From Ziziphus jujuba (taxonomy: Eukaryota; Streptophyta; Magnoliopsida; Rosales; Rhamnaceae), in contig NC_083386.1 in assembly GCF_031755915.1 (NCBI RefSeq), positions 22,181,001 through 22,245,000 on the forward strand: 64,000 nucleotides of DNA. Direction: 5' to 3'. Shown in pieces: positions 11,601 to 24,300 of the stretch. Within the stretch, counting starts at the first letter, position 1. Each line of letters opens with the position of its first letter. A model generated the notes under the pieces. The model saw only the letters and a list, made by a program, of their open reading frames with translations. It was not told where the DNA came from and did not search any database. A program made the translations under genes and the position numbers.

Positions 11601-12002
11601 GAGCCAAATTAACCAGACAACTCTAAAGCGCGCTCTCTCACTCTCTTCTCTGCAATTTCAAAATCCAATGTCCCCATTTTCTTAATATTACCCACAGATC
11701 TACTATCAATTTCTCGCTCATCTAACCCTAATCCACCGACCCTTTTAATCTTTTTTTTTTTTCCCTTAAAAAATTCAACAATAATCTTCCTTTCCTTTTT
11801 CATACTCATTTGCTTAGCAGAAGCAACAGAAGTAGAAAGATTGGTTTTTTTTTTTTATTAGTCCTGCTTAAACCCTTTTCAACTCTCTTTGTTATTTTTC
11901 ATTTTTTTTTCAATGTATTTTTGTTCATAACCGGATTTAGTGGTTCTTGAAAAGGGGTCAGTGCTAAAAGTTTTGACTTTTGAATTGGGTTTTGGAAAGA
12001 TC

Positions 12003-15000
12003 ATGGAGAATCGATGTCATTCAGAAAACGTTTCGGACCAGTTTTTATCGATGCAAAGGTCGGATTCGAAGGTTAGTTCTTCATGTTCTTTTTTGAATGC
12101 TTTAGAGAATTTCTCCTTCTGTATCATTATTGTTATAATTTAATTAAATTTTTTTTTTTGTTTTTCCTCGGGGTTGTTTTAGTTGATCGGTGAGAAGCGG
12201 GAAAGTTGTGAATTTGGACAAGAAAACAACCCAGGTCCTCGTAAGCGAGTTAAAATGAGAGATCTTGTATCCGTGTGCAGTTCTGAAGGTAATTCTTCTT
12301 AACGTCTGAATCCTTATTATTACCATAGGACGCTAATGAATTTTTTATTTTTACCCTCATCGTAGGATCCTTATGGGTTATGCATCTCTGAGTGAAAGCT
12401 GAGTGGATATAGATATATATATATATATATATATATATAATGATTCTCATCCAGGAAATAGTGGATGGATTTCATTCGTAGGGTTCCCGGATTATATGTA
12501 TCCAGCGACTGTTACATATGATCCATATAATCCAACATGGATTACAAGTAATCCTGCGATTTGAGAAAAGTTGTATATATATATATATATATATATATAC
12601 CATTTAAAATTTTCCATAATCGTGTATACATTTTACCACTCAACGCAGTCAATTTATTGTTGCCTGAATAGTCAAGACACTTGAATTGTTCTTTCAACAA
12701 GTCCTAGAGTTTAGGAATTTGCGGTGTTCTTTCTTAACCCACAAATTACAGTATCATAGTTTCCAAAAGTTTGTTAGATAATTAAATTTGCCAAGGAAAG
12801 TTAATTGTTTGCAGATGAGGGTTGTCTAGGAATTTCCCAGGTTGCACATATGGCTTTTGAAACTCATTTTTGATTTATGGGATTGTATGACTAGCAAAAA
12901 TGTTTTCAGTTTGCTGCTCAGCTACTGTTTTTGAGTTTGTTGTTTTATGTTGTCCTTTTATGCCGCAGGGATTGATGCCCGTAATACAAAACCTTTTAAG
13001 AACGTAGAAGTTATTGATGAATATCAATTTGATGATGGAAACATGTCTCAAGTTACTGAAGTTCCCATAACAATGGATTTAGATGCTTCTCTGACAGAAA
13101 AAACCGGAAAAGATACATTTCCGGGACTGGTTAAACCTGTGCCTAGAAGTCTAGATCTTAACATGGAAATGTGCAGTGCCAAAGATGAGGACCATGATGA
13201 TAGTAAGGAATGTTCTGAGAATTCTGACAAGCTATCCTTGCTTGGGGAGCATGAAATGGAACGCAATACTAACTGCGCAACATCTAGAGGCATTGGGGTG
13301 GATCTCAATGCAGAAGATGTTTCAAGTTCGTTGAACAAAGATCCGTTTTTCCCTTATAAAAATAGCAAATATTTGAAGCCTAGAGATGTGTCTGAGTGTG
13401 GGAGCTCCACTGGCCCATTGGAAGAGAATGATTCCTTCAGACTTTGGAAGGAGATGAAGCAAAATGGTTTCCTCTCGCATAATGGTTTCCTATCGTCTTC
13501 ACATGGAGGCATACCTATGCCAAAACAACGTGGCAGGAAAAGCAAAAAGGATGTCCTCAAGAAAAATATGGAGCTTGCAAAGAGAGAGCAGGTTGACAGG
13601 TTCACGAAGATTGCTGCTCCAAGTGGCCTGCTTAATGAATTGAACCCTGGGATTATAAACCATGTGAGGAATAGGAAACAGGTCCATTCCATAATAGAGG
13701 CCCTTGTAAAATCTGAAAAGCTTGAAAGTGACCATGGTGGAAAGAAAGAAACAACCCATCTGAAAATTGCTAAAGAAATTGGAAAACTGAGGGACCTGGA
13801 AAACAAAAATGATTCTGGTATGCAGGGTCTCAGTTTCTTACATGAAGACAGACCTCCAAACATTTTTTCTGGGGGCAGGCTAACAAAAGTGCACTCTATG
13901 TCTATTAATAAGTATTCTCAGATTCTGGAGGGCAAAGATGGAGAAAGTGACCGCACCTCAGTAGAGAGGCTTTCTGGTAAAAGTGGTGCATCACAATCCA
14001 CCCTTGTGAGCGGGGATGATACACTAGCATTGAAGTTGTCATCATCAACTAAGGATGATGACAATGAGAGCCCTTTGTCTCATGAGGATTCAGCATCATA
14101 TCTTTCTGTTAAAGGTCTGAATTTAGTGTTCAAATTTCAAAAAAATTATTCCTTGTGCACACTCTTTACTTTTTTCACAAATTTTTCTGCCAATGTATAA
14201 GCTGGCAGAGGTTATTTGATATAGTTTTTAAGGATGATTGAAGACGTTAGACCTGTCAAAATATGATTTTGATTACTTGGTCATGAAGGAAATAGGGGAA
14301 TAGTTCAGTAATGTAACATGACTATTTAGGCAGCACTGCATGAAGCAAAGAATTCTTATCTAATCTGACTGTTTCTTTGTTTTGCAGCTGCTACCATTGC
14401 TTCTCAATGGTTGGACCTTTTGCATCAAGACATTAAAGGACGTCTTTCAGGAAGGGCCCTTTTTTTAAATTATTACCAACCTTGCAGGGATAGATCATCT
14501 TCTTATGTCCTGAATTAAATTTTCTTTGTTTTGTAACTGCAGCATTACGACGTAGTAAGAAGAGAGTTCGAGCTGTAATCAATACGGAATTGCCTTTTCT
14601 GTTATCAAAGGAATTCTCTTCTGATCAGGAGAATAATCCTTATGGTATGAAAAATTCAGCTGACGGATTTTGCAACAGTGCACCTGCAGAAATGCATCGG
14701 GCAAGGTGGAGCACACTGTTTGATCAAATGGATAAAGCACTTTCCGATGAAGAGAAACAACTTGTGAGTACTTCACCAGAGATTCATTTGTAATATTCTT
14801 AAGACAAAATATATGAATGATATGAATTGACCTAAACCATTTATCTAATAATCAAGGTTCTCACTTAAAGCAAAATCTTTTATGCACTGCATGTAATCAT
14901 TTCTTCATGATCTCCTATTAGTCTATTATACATTTTTAAAACTACGTACATTTTTTCTGCATAATGAAATGGAAGCAGTCTTTTGCGGCTATCAACTAGT

Positions 15001-15464
15001 AGAGCTCGTTTGTCATTGAACAAAAGCTTGTTCTTTTGTTATTTGCGTTTAATGTCTCTATGTATAACCGGGACTTTTGTTTTGTTAAGGTATTTTCTGT
15101 TTGTGAATTTTAGGAAAGTTGGTTGAACCAAGTAAAAGAAATGCAATTGCACTGTGATCAAGGGCTGCATCACATCCACTGGATCACAGCTTCTGGTAGT
15201 CAACAGTTGGGAACATCTGACAGTGACATGAGGTAAAGCCTTTATTACCATAATAGTTTCCTTATAGTTGCTTTTTGCATTTATAAAACTTATAGCATTG
15301 ATGAATTTATAATTTTGAGGCTTGATTACAATTTAAACATCTTCTTTGTTTTCAGATCATGGAAAGCAGATAGCTCAGACAGAGAATTAGCTATCAGGGC
15401 TGCTGCAGCTTCCATTTATTCAACATGCAACTTTCTTTTGACAGAAAATATATCCTGTTTCTGA
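12003..15464 (+). CDS. conserved plant protein of unknown function, probably nuclear
   Basis: Exons: 12003-12071, 12183-12288, 12969-14114, 14388-14450, 14543-14763, 15114-15232, 15356-15464; 610 residues. Phases agree at every junction. The central region is basic and highly plant-like: KQRGRKSKKDVLKK (from about 244), then a block running AAPSGLLNELNPGIINHV to KQVHSIIEALV. The C-terminus has LDLLHQDIKGRLSALRRSKKRVRAVI and ends in AAASIYSTCNFLLTENI. Two Leu-Asp-Leu-Asn type motifs (SLDLN and VDLN) resemble EAR repression motifs, which is only suggestive. I know orthologues exist in other plants but not a tested function. Oddity: the intron after exon 4 starts with GA instead of GT (14451). 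Either it is a GA-AG intron, a recent donor mutation, or the GTCTTT nine bases upstream is used, which keeps frame and removes three residues. A long A/T-rich leader precedes the start. Confidence 0.82.
12409..12440. repeat. (TA)n microsatellite in intron 2
   Basis: Pure TA alternation; a second tract is at 12573-12600. Both lie in the 680-base second intron (12289-12968) of the gene starting at 12003. Confidence 0.85.
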
Positions 15465-16458
15465 TACCAGTCAAGCTAATTATGATTTCTGCTGATCATT
15501 TGCCAAACTACTGATATACCACATGGTTAAGGTTTCGCTGAGCCTGTAACATTAGAAATGGAGGCGTTTTTTTTTTTTTTTTTCTTTTTTTCCAAATTTA
15601 TTTGACAGCCTTCATTGCATTATCTCACTGTACTAAATTTCACATTGTTGAATTAACAAATTGTGAGAAATTCTATTTTTCTTTTTTCTTCTTTTTAGGT
15701 GTATTGAACTGAGGACAAGTATTAGCGGTTGATTCTCTAGTTCTCTTTACCTTTTTTTTCCATTTTTTTCCCTGGAAATTATGAGTACTGTGAAATAAAC
15801 CACTCTTGAAGTTTGAAGAATTAAAGTATTTTCTCCTTACATAATCTTTTACTTTCAGTGAGAAATTTATATCATTCATCATTTCTGTTTCAAAACGTCA
15901 GCATGGTAAGCATATACTGTTTTAGGCCGAATCAAAATCCATACTACTGCGAAGGCTGTTGAATGTTTATAAATTATGATTAAATCGAAAGGATTAAGTG
16001 GGCCTAACAGTCTGGAAATATCAGCTATTCAGTGCAATCCATATGGGCTGCAGTCAAGGGAACATGACACCCATATTCGACCCCCCAAAGACGCGTTGTC
16101 AATCAAACAAACAAGTTATAAACATGAGCGTCCATAGGGATGTCCTATAAACCAAAATTTATTACATGAACCTTTGATTTTTTACAAGAGCTATATTCAA
16201 ATACAATGCTGCTCGGATATTTAAAGCAAAAATGAATACATTATCGTACCTATATAAATTCTCATTCTAGATTTCCTCATAGCAGCAACTATAAAAAGGC
16301 TTCTATAATTTACAAGGCCTGAACATCACCGTGTATGCTTGTAAGAGATACAACAGTGCAAACAGAACCTGTTACCTAAAGTCAAAATAACTCAAGCGTG
16401 GTAGGTTGGCAACAACCTATTTAAGGGCTAATCTCTCTCATTTTGTATGCTGCAAGGT
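15465..16458. other. tail-to-tail intergenic region
   Basis: The plus-strand gene ending at 15464 and the minus-strand U-box gene ending at 16459 converge here, so the stretch should hold both 3' untranslated regions. It contains T-rich runs near 15570 and 15680. No additional gene was seen. Confidence 0.6.
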
Positions 16459-19400
16459 CTAGGGCCAGTTAGGTGTCATCTTGATTGACATTGGCTTTGA
16501 TGATGGGTCATCTGAAACCTTGGCAAGTGAGCGGTACTGCAATTTGACACTCTCTGCATTGTCCAATGTTTTTACCACATACCTGTACATACAAAATTGT
16601 AGATTGAACAGAAAGTAATCACATTATGGTAGAACAACTTTCAACATAACTTCAAAACGTTTACAGATTAAAAAAAAAAAAAGGAATGGAAAGTAGAAAA
16701 TGATTACCATCCATTTAAGCACTGTGTTGTCACGACAGCCTCACGCCCAACAAAGCGCTGTGGTGTCCTCTTGTTCCCCTGAACCATGTCCACTCCAATT
16801 ATAAGACACAACAAGCTTTTGAACAAGAATTATATACCAAGCTTGGGCACTGCTAACCTTTATGATAACTCGGTCCGTCACAGCAAATGGAAACTGAACA
16901 CCTCTACCTCTTGGTGGATCCATTAGATTTGAATCACCAAAAACACCCTTATCCTACATGAGAGTTAAGAAAAACGTTTAAAAGAAATGTTAAAAATAAC
17001 ATTACAGCAATTGAAGGAGCAGGACTATCTTCTTCAAGTGGCTATGCAAGGACGGCCCACAAAATAATGTATTATGCCTAGTGGCTAATGCATCAATGAC
17101 CATGCATCACAAGAATAATGAAAGATGGTAGTTAAACAATAGGTCTCTTGGTTGGAAGACAGGACAGTTCACGACAAATTTTGCACAATGGAAGGGAAAA
17201 TTGTTGACTGGTTTAGCCCTAGTTTCTGTACAAGAAAGAGCACAACTGAATCACAGTGAGATGGCATAAATGTTGCTAATTATGATTTTGCCTCTTTTTC
17301 TTTAATTTTAAACTTTAGAAAGATTTGATATATTTTCCACACTAATTTTAGAAACCCATGTCATGTTTTGTTGCCTGACAAACACAGACCTGGTCAAACC
17401 TTTCCTTCCTCCTCTTAGATGAGCGATAAAATTGTAACTCTTCCTCACGGCGAAATGCCTGAACAGCAGCTCGAAGAGCTGCACATATAAAGCCAACAGT
17501 TAATATTAGAATAATTTCTGTAACACACTTAGCATTCTAAAATGACTTTACCACAGTGATTTTTGGTATCTTATTTTTCAAACATATTTTTTTAGTTCTT
17601 CCTATTTACATGTCAATAATCTAGGGTAATTAGCACTCAATCTTGACTAAAATGATTTAAGCCAACTTCCCAGAGAGACATTTTGCTTTTTGCCCTGTTC
17701 CAACATTTTAACCCAGCTTTCATGGAACTTGCATCGAAATTTACCAAAAAACTCCTCCACACATCAAGGAGAAATTGACATCATGCAACAGTTCTCCAAA
17801 CATAGGGAGACCTAATAGGGCCTTAGCAAATACTATTAGACATAACAACAAACTACATAACAACTACAAAATCTTCTAATATCTAGAAGAGTTTTGATGA
17901 ATGTTTTGTAAAATAGGGTTAAGCTTGGCAACATTTGAATAATAACGTAGGTAAGTAGGATTTTGACATGCATATATGAGCTACCAAAAACTGCAGAAAT
18001 GATAACATGGCTGCCCTTGTAAGATTATACAACATGATTTACATCAAGCATCGCCTGGATATAGAAAACCGCAAGAGTTGAAATTGAAATCAATCTCCTT
18101 CACTAATTAAATATTTACTTACAGAGATTTGGAGCAACTGAGTCTTCTGAAATTGACTGAGAACAAGTGTAACATCCTTTCTGAAAATACATCATGAAAA
18201 GCATATTCAGATTTTGCTTTGAAAACCAATATCAGAACAAAGCAATAATACAAGCTAAAAAAGCAGAGATTACATTAAAACTCCAACAGCAAATAATAGG
18301 GGGATCGTTATCAGTATGGCTTAAGCAAGCATGAACCTTGTTTGAAGCATATACTTAAAGAGGGTTAAAAGACAATTGTCATATTAGATTATTGATCACA
18401 TCAGTCTTGTATAAGGTTGCAGTATACTACAAGTAAGGTGTTGGAGATATATACATGTACACAGACTATCACCTAAACAATACTTCACAGAACAATAAAT
18501 AGCACATTATATCTTCGAGGATCATTAGTAAACTTTAGAGTTGATATACATTTTCCCTCAAGTAAAAAGAAAGTAAAAATAGCATTTTGCAGCAACTTAC
18601 ACTAGGAGCTTAAATAATATAACAAGAATATGTACAAAAAACGTTAATCAGGACATCCAAAAACTTTCCCTAAGACTTGACAGAGTCTAATAAGTCTTGG
18701 AAACAGAAATTGATTCCTACGAGCTCACCATTCTTATAACATGCTGTATTCCACCACTTCCAAAGGAATGCCCACAAGGTAATATCATTGCATCATCCAT
18801 GAGAGATCCCCTGAATTTCCAACATTGGCATAAAAATAAGAAGATTAAAAGAAGTAGAGCATCTGATAATTAAACCATGGACATGCAATGTTAAAAATCA
18901 CATCAGTTGTCACTGCATCCAAGGTAGAAAGCTACACCCCCACCATTGGAAAACAAGTAAAACCCAAATTTTTACCTTATCTCACTCATCAATGTCCAAT
19001 ACTCGGAAGCAATATCAGGATCATAGAAATAAACAAGCATAGTAAAAAATAACACCACCAAATAAACACTTACGTCACAGGATCCGATAGAATCATCCTT
19101 AAAGATTCTCCTGACTCGTTTGAGTAAGAAACGTCCTTTCTTCCACTGAACCCACAACCATTTTCTACAGCCAAGTCTTTTTGTCCTACAACTGACCCAT
19201 CAGAGCCCTGCAAAAATTGAGAATAATAGACGTCCCCATCGTGTTCTGCAACAGTCACCGCATTCTGATAATTCCCAAGTCTGCCTTGCTGATGATGATT
19301 ATTCTCACTGGGACTAGCCTTGGCATTGCCACTCAAAGTTTGCTGCCCAATGCTACCGTCTTTCACTAATACCTCTCTACTTGATCCTACGATCACAGTC

Positions 19401-20046
19401 CCACCTAATAAACCATTCCAAATCAACGAAACATTTAAAGCTAATAACGAAAATAACCCAACGACAAATTGTTATTCAACAAGAACATTTTTCTTTTTTT
19501 TTTTCTTTTTCATTTCCAACAACTATTACCAAAAGAAGAATGGTGCTGGTGCTGGTGCTTAGCTTTCCCATTTCCCAACTTGTCCTCCCCATTACTCGTA
19601 TTATTACTAGTGCTGCCCTTGTTAACGTCATCAACACCTACAAGACCTTCAACATCAGCGTCACCTTCATCGACCTCATCATCATCGTCCACGTCATCGT
19701 CGTCGTCTTCTTCGTCATCATCTTCATCCGATCCATCGCCACTCGTGGCGGTCCCATTCCCATAACAATTCCGTGGCTCCCGTGGGTCCCTCCGTTCATG
19801 CCCGTCGTTATTATACAAGCTCCGCCGGAAGTCGGTACTCTGAGATGCGAAAAATCGTTCATCGATGAACCCGCTGAGCTCTCTGGTTTTGGGACCCGGG
19901 TCCCCGACTCGGCGCTGGTGGGGTGGTGCACCGCAATTGAACCGCAAGGCATCGTCTGGGAACAAGAGCTGCTGCGAGTTGAGACCGTTCTCGAGCCTCT
20001 GGGAGGGAACGAGACCTATTTCTTCGGAAGACATATCCGAGGCCAA
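16459..20046 (-). CDS. PUB62: U-box E3 ubiquitin ligase, PUB62-type
   Basis: Eight exons on the minus strand: 20046-19530, 19404-19074, 18810-18729, 18180-18123, 17478-17390, 16953-16858, 16778-16708 and 16582-16459; 455 residues with all junction phases consistent. The N-terminus starts MASDMSSEEIGLV and has an Asp/Glu-rich stretch at about 104-131. The modified RING (U-box) runs from about 277 to 345: LSDPVTGSLMDDAMILPCGHSFG, then GGIQHVIRM, CYTCSQSIS and LRAAVQAFRREEE. The C-terminal plant-specific part has MDPPRGRGVQFPF, FAVTDRVIIKGNKRTPQRFVG and ends KMTPNWP. U-box proteins pass ubiquitin from an E2 to a substrate; the substrate of this subgroup is not known to me. Its promoter region is head-to-head with the gene at 21364. 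The symbol rests on resemblance to plant U-box protein 62. Confidence 0.9.
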
Positions 20047-21363
20047 AAATTGGAAGTGGGAAACCCTAATTGGAGGAATTGGGCATGGTTTGGGTGGTGA
20101 AAGTAGAGAAATTTGAGGGTTTTTGGAGGTGGGGTTAAAAGGGTTTTTCAGACAGAGCGGGGAATTAGGGTTTAGGGCAGTGGTTGCGTTGGAATGGGTG
20201 GGGTTGCACCCATCTTTTGTGGAAAGGTGGTGCAGAGCAACTTTGTAAGGAGAGGGATTTACTTGGAATTGTTTTGAAAGTGTCTGATATTTAGGTCACA
20301 CCATCCTCAATATTGTAAAATGTTTCTATTATTTCTTTTTTTTTTAATGAATGAATAGTTCTATTATTTCATTCCAAAAAGAAATTTCCCAAAAGAAAAT
20401 TATAAGTTTGTACTATTTTTTTTTTTTTTTAAAAAATAAGTTTGTTCTAATTTTCTGTTTTGATCTTAAAGTTTATACTAACTAACCAATAAGATTTGAT
20501 AAGATTATTATTGAACCTGCCTATCAAAAATATTATAGAATATGAAAAACGTATCTTAGAAACAGAATATGTAAAAAATAAAGGATTTTTTTTTAAACAT
20601 ATATTTCGATAAAAAGAAGAAGAAAATGTATCCTATGTTTTAAAAAATAAATTTTGTAAGTGAAAAATAACGTGAATTTATTTTATATATATATATATAT
20701 ATATATAAAGTAACCAGAGTTTATAAATTGCAAGAATAAAAAAAAAAGTTTATAAATTGCACTGAAATAAAAAAATATTAAATATTTTTTTATTTAATTA
20801 ATTAAAGCATTCAAAATCAAAATTTTATGTTTTTAGAAATGACGAGGTTATACAATACTGTTTTTCTGATGAAAAATTGTAATACAACTTTTATATTTTT
20901 TTCCCCATCTACGTACAATGCAACGTAAGCAGAAATGAAAGAAATCCGTTATTTATATAAAAATAATAATAATAATAAATTAGAAAACGCCGTCGTCTAC
21001 TAGAAAAATGAGAAGAAATTTTTGTCAGCGTGAGGAAGTTGGAGTAGGATGAACAGTTGGGATAAAAACGAGAACTTTGAGGAACTCTGCGGATGTTACG
21101 AAGGAGGAGAAGAAGAAGCAGAAAGTAGAAATAGCAAACGAGACAAAGATTCAGACAGACACACAGACAAAGACACAGAAAACCCACATTAACCACATTG
21201 ACATTAACGTTAACATTATTTCGTATATATTCATTGTATCCAACGAAAAAACAAACAAGATCTTCAATTCCATTCTATTGCCTTTTCTCTTTCAATAAAA
21301 CTTCAATATGATCCCAAACTTAAGGTGGTAATTTCGCCAATATAGTAATACCAAACAAGGAGG
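20047..21363. promoter_or_regulatory. divergent intergenic region between U-box gene and DUF7356 gene
   Basis: About 1.3 kb between two genes transcribed away from each other. The 200 bases next to the U-box start are GC-richer and likely its leader. The middle is AT-rich with a (TA)n tract at 20682-20707. Bases 21100-21190 are rich in GAC/AGA repeats and probably lie near the plus-strand transcription start. No TATA box stands out for either gene. No gene within. Confidence 0.5.
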
Positions 21364-24300
21364 ATGAATCGAAACCCAACTGGGTTGGTGTTGGTTTTGG
21401 TGTTTCTGATTGTTTTCCATGGTTGTGATGCATCTTTGCTTTCCAAGATTCGGAAACTAGCCGCAGGTATTGACCCAAAGAACAACAATGTTCCTCAAGA
21501 GGTAAATCTCACTTGCTCGTTTTCTTTCTGGGTTTTGGTTTTTCTTTGGATTTGGATGTTTTATGGTTATGGATTAGTATTTTCTTCTTTGGGTGTATTT
21601 TTTTTTTTTAATTTTTATTTTTTTTTATTTTTTTTTTAAAGATTTCTCCATCGGTTAGTCCCAGTCCGGTTCCAGGAGTAGATTTGCTTACAAATGGAGG
21701 CATTGTGTCTAACTCTGAGAACCACAAGAAGAATGTGCAGACACCTTACACTTCTCCAGCACCTAGCCCAGCTGGTGCTGAGAGCCAAATCACTGAGAGA
21801 TGTATGGGCTCATCCGAGAGTTGCCATTATCAGAAGGACATTAATATGACTGCCTGCTTGTATTCCCCTTCTAATGGTATTAATTCTACTTTCCATTTTG
21901 GTACTTATATTTGGGTTTGCGGTTTTATTAGTTTACATGTTTCCTTCTGTGCATAATTCGCTTCCTTATTCGTGAGCTTCTATTTTCTTTTCCCAATTTC
22001 AGATAAGTGTTGGGATTTACTCTACTTTTGTGGTTTTTTGTCTGTTTCTGGTTCTAGAGGTCATGCTGCATTGTGTTTTAGAGTTGAAATTGTGGATGGT
22101 TATGTTGTTGTCCCCTATGATGTCTATAAATGAATATGATATTATATGACTTACCATTAGTCATCATTTCTTTGGATACGAGAAGGACAATGATTCTCAA
22201 GTTTGTTGTTGAACAAGAAAATTGACTTACGTTTGTTGTGTGGTTGGATAATGTATAATTCCATTCTATTCCACCCTGTTCATGAACTTTTTGTTTCTTA
22301 TCTTGTCTTCACACAAGCTTTCTAACATGGCCAGGAAGAAACTCATTGAAATGCAAGGATGTTCCTCTCCTTCATCATTTTTTCCATTCAAGGGTGAATT
22401 TCAACAAAGCTTTAATGATTAATGAAAACCGCAATGAAGGAAGTTAAAGGAGGGAATGGAAAGTTGACTATTTTAATGTTTCACTTTATGGTTAAAACAT
22501 AAAAAAAGGAGCATGATTCACCAAAAGAGAGATAGACATGGAGAGAGAGAGAATGTAACATTACCTTTTTCTATTATAAATATTGACTTAAAACTCTTTA
22601 TGCTGCTTTAATACTGTTTTTGGATCTTCAAAACACCTCTTTAAGCAATTATATATCAATACAACTTCTTTTTGATGGAGATATCATTACTCATGCACTC
22701 CTTGCATTTAATGATACAGACATACAGCATGTCGTTTTCTATGACTCCCTGTGTTCCCCTTTGTTCTTTCTTCATGAGAGATTAAATAGCTCTAAAGTTG
22801 TGATGAAAGGATGGCACAACAATTAAATAGACAGTAGCTGAATATCACTGTTATTTTAAGATTCTGCTTCTACTCCATGTAAGAAGCTTGCCTTGATCAT
22901 TACCTTATTGCTTTGCATTTTCTAATACATTGATCCATGGTTTTTAAATATATAGTTTCTAATGTATATTTTGGTGATCATACTTACTGGTTTATTATCT
23001 AAACCTACATACTTTGGTATGAATTCTAGAACAGTAATGAACAGTTTCTAGAGCTAGGGTTAGTAGATCAAAATCTAACAACAATGTTGCAGTTGTTGGG
23101 AAACGTGGGATTTTTAAACCGAATTTTTTCACTTACTCAGACCTCCTAAAATTTGCTCAAGTTTTCTTTAGAGTTTTTTTTTTTTTTTTTTTTTTTTGGG
23201 ACATGAGTTTTCTTTAGAGATTTGATTTAGATAATCTAAAGGAAATTCTTGTTTAAGTTTTTGTAGTTGGGTACTTAAAAAAGTGCTTACTGTTTTACTG
23301 ACATGCAGACAAGCATAATGGTACCATCAATGTCAGGATGGGCCCTCTTTTTAGCTTCCTACCCTCATATTCATACAAATATGCTGTCTAAATACAATTT
23401 TGTGGCCTCCTAAATTAAGAACATTATCAAACCCCTGTCCCTCAATGTAAAGCTATTTTAGTGATCCAATTTAATTAGTGACAATTGAAGACAACAGAAG
23501 TATCGTGCAATAACATGTCTACACCCCTAAAGAAAACTTGTTGTCACCTATGGAAATGCATAAACCTATACTATTATAAAGCAAGGTCGTCAGTTTTGAT
23601 CTCATGCTTCACTCACTAGCCACAAGTTCTAGTTTCGCATTTCTGCTATAATTAGCTAGCTCTTTTAGCTGATTATATTTTCACAAGTTCTAGTTAATTA
23701 GCTACAGTTCTATCTGATTACTTTTAGGCGACTAGTGGAAGTTCTATCTGATTAATTCTGGATTTTTAAAAAAAAGAAAAAAAAAAAAAAAAAAAAAAAA
23801 AGAATATAAGCCTGCAAAAGAGGGGACCAACCTCATACACTAATTATTAAACATGGCCTGAAGGTCAAATGGACTTGAGTCTTGCTAAGACTTTAGCTGT
23901 TGGACTTTATAAGAAGTTGTTTTATTTTGGACGAATTATAAGAAGTTGTTGCTTTAAAAAATAACATATTCTAAACGATTCTGATTCAGGAAATGCAAAA
24001 TGTACATTCAATATAGGTTTTATAGTGCTAGATCATTGAGTGGTAAGCAAAGCAGAATGATGTTCTTTGCAATAGCAATAACTAGATTATTTAAAGACTT
24101 CCTTGCAATCCTCAGTTGTATTCCTGAAATAAGTTTGGTATTTCTTGTATGCCTTCGAGTTTGAGCAAAATATGGAAAAATTATGAGATAATTGTGTAAA
24201 GATAGTTCTTTAGGTCCTTCATGATGACTTTTGGTGCTGTGTGGCTTAAAAGAAATATGGTTGTTTAGTATCCAGGATTTCATGGATTCATGCATAATCG

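Noticed and set aside
19638..20116. Plus-strand frames of up to 239 codons opposite the U-box first exon
   Set aside because: Shadow of the acidic U-box coding sequence; Ser/Thr/Ile-rich repeats arise from Asp/Glu codons.
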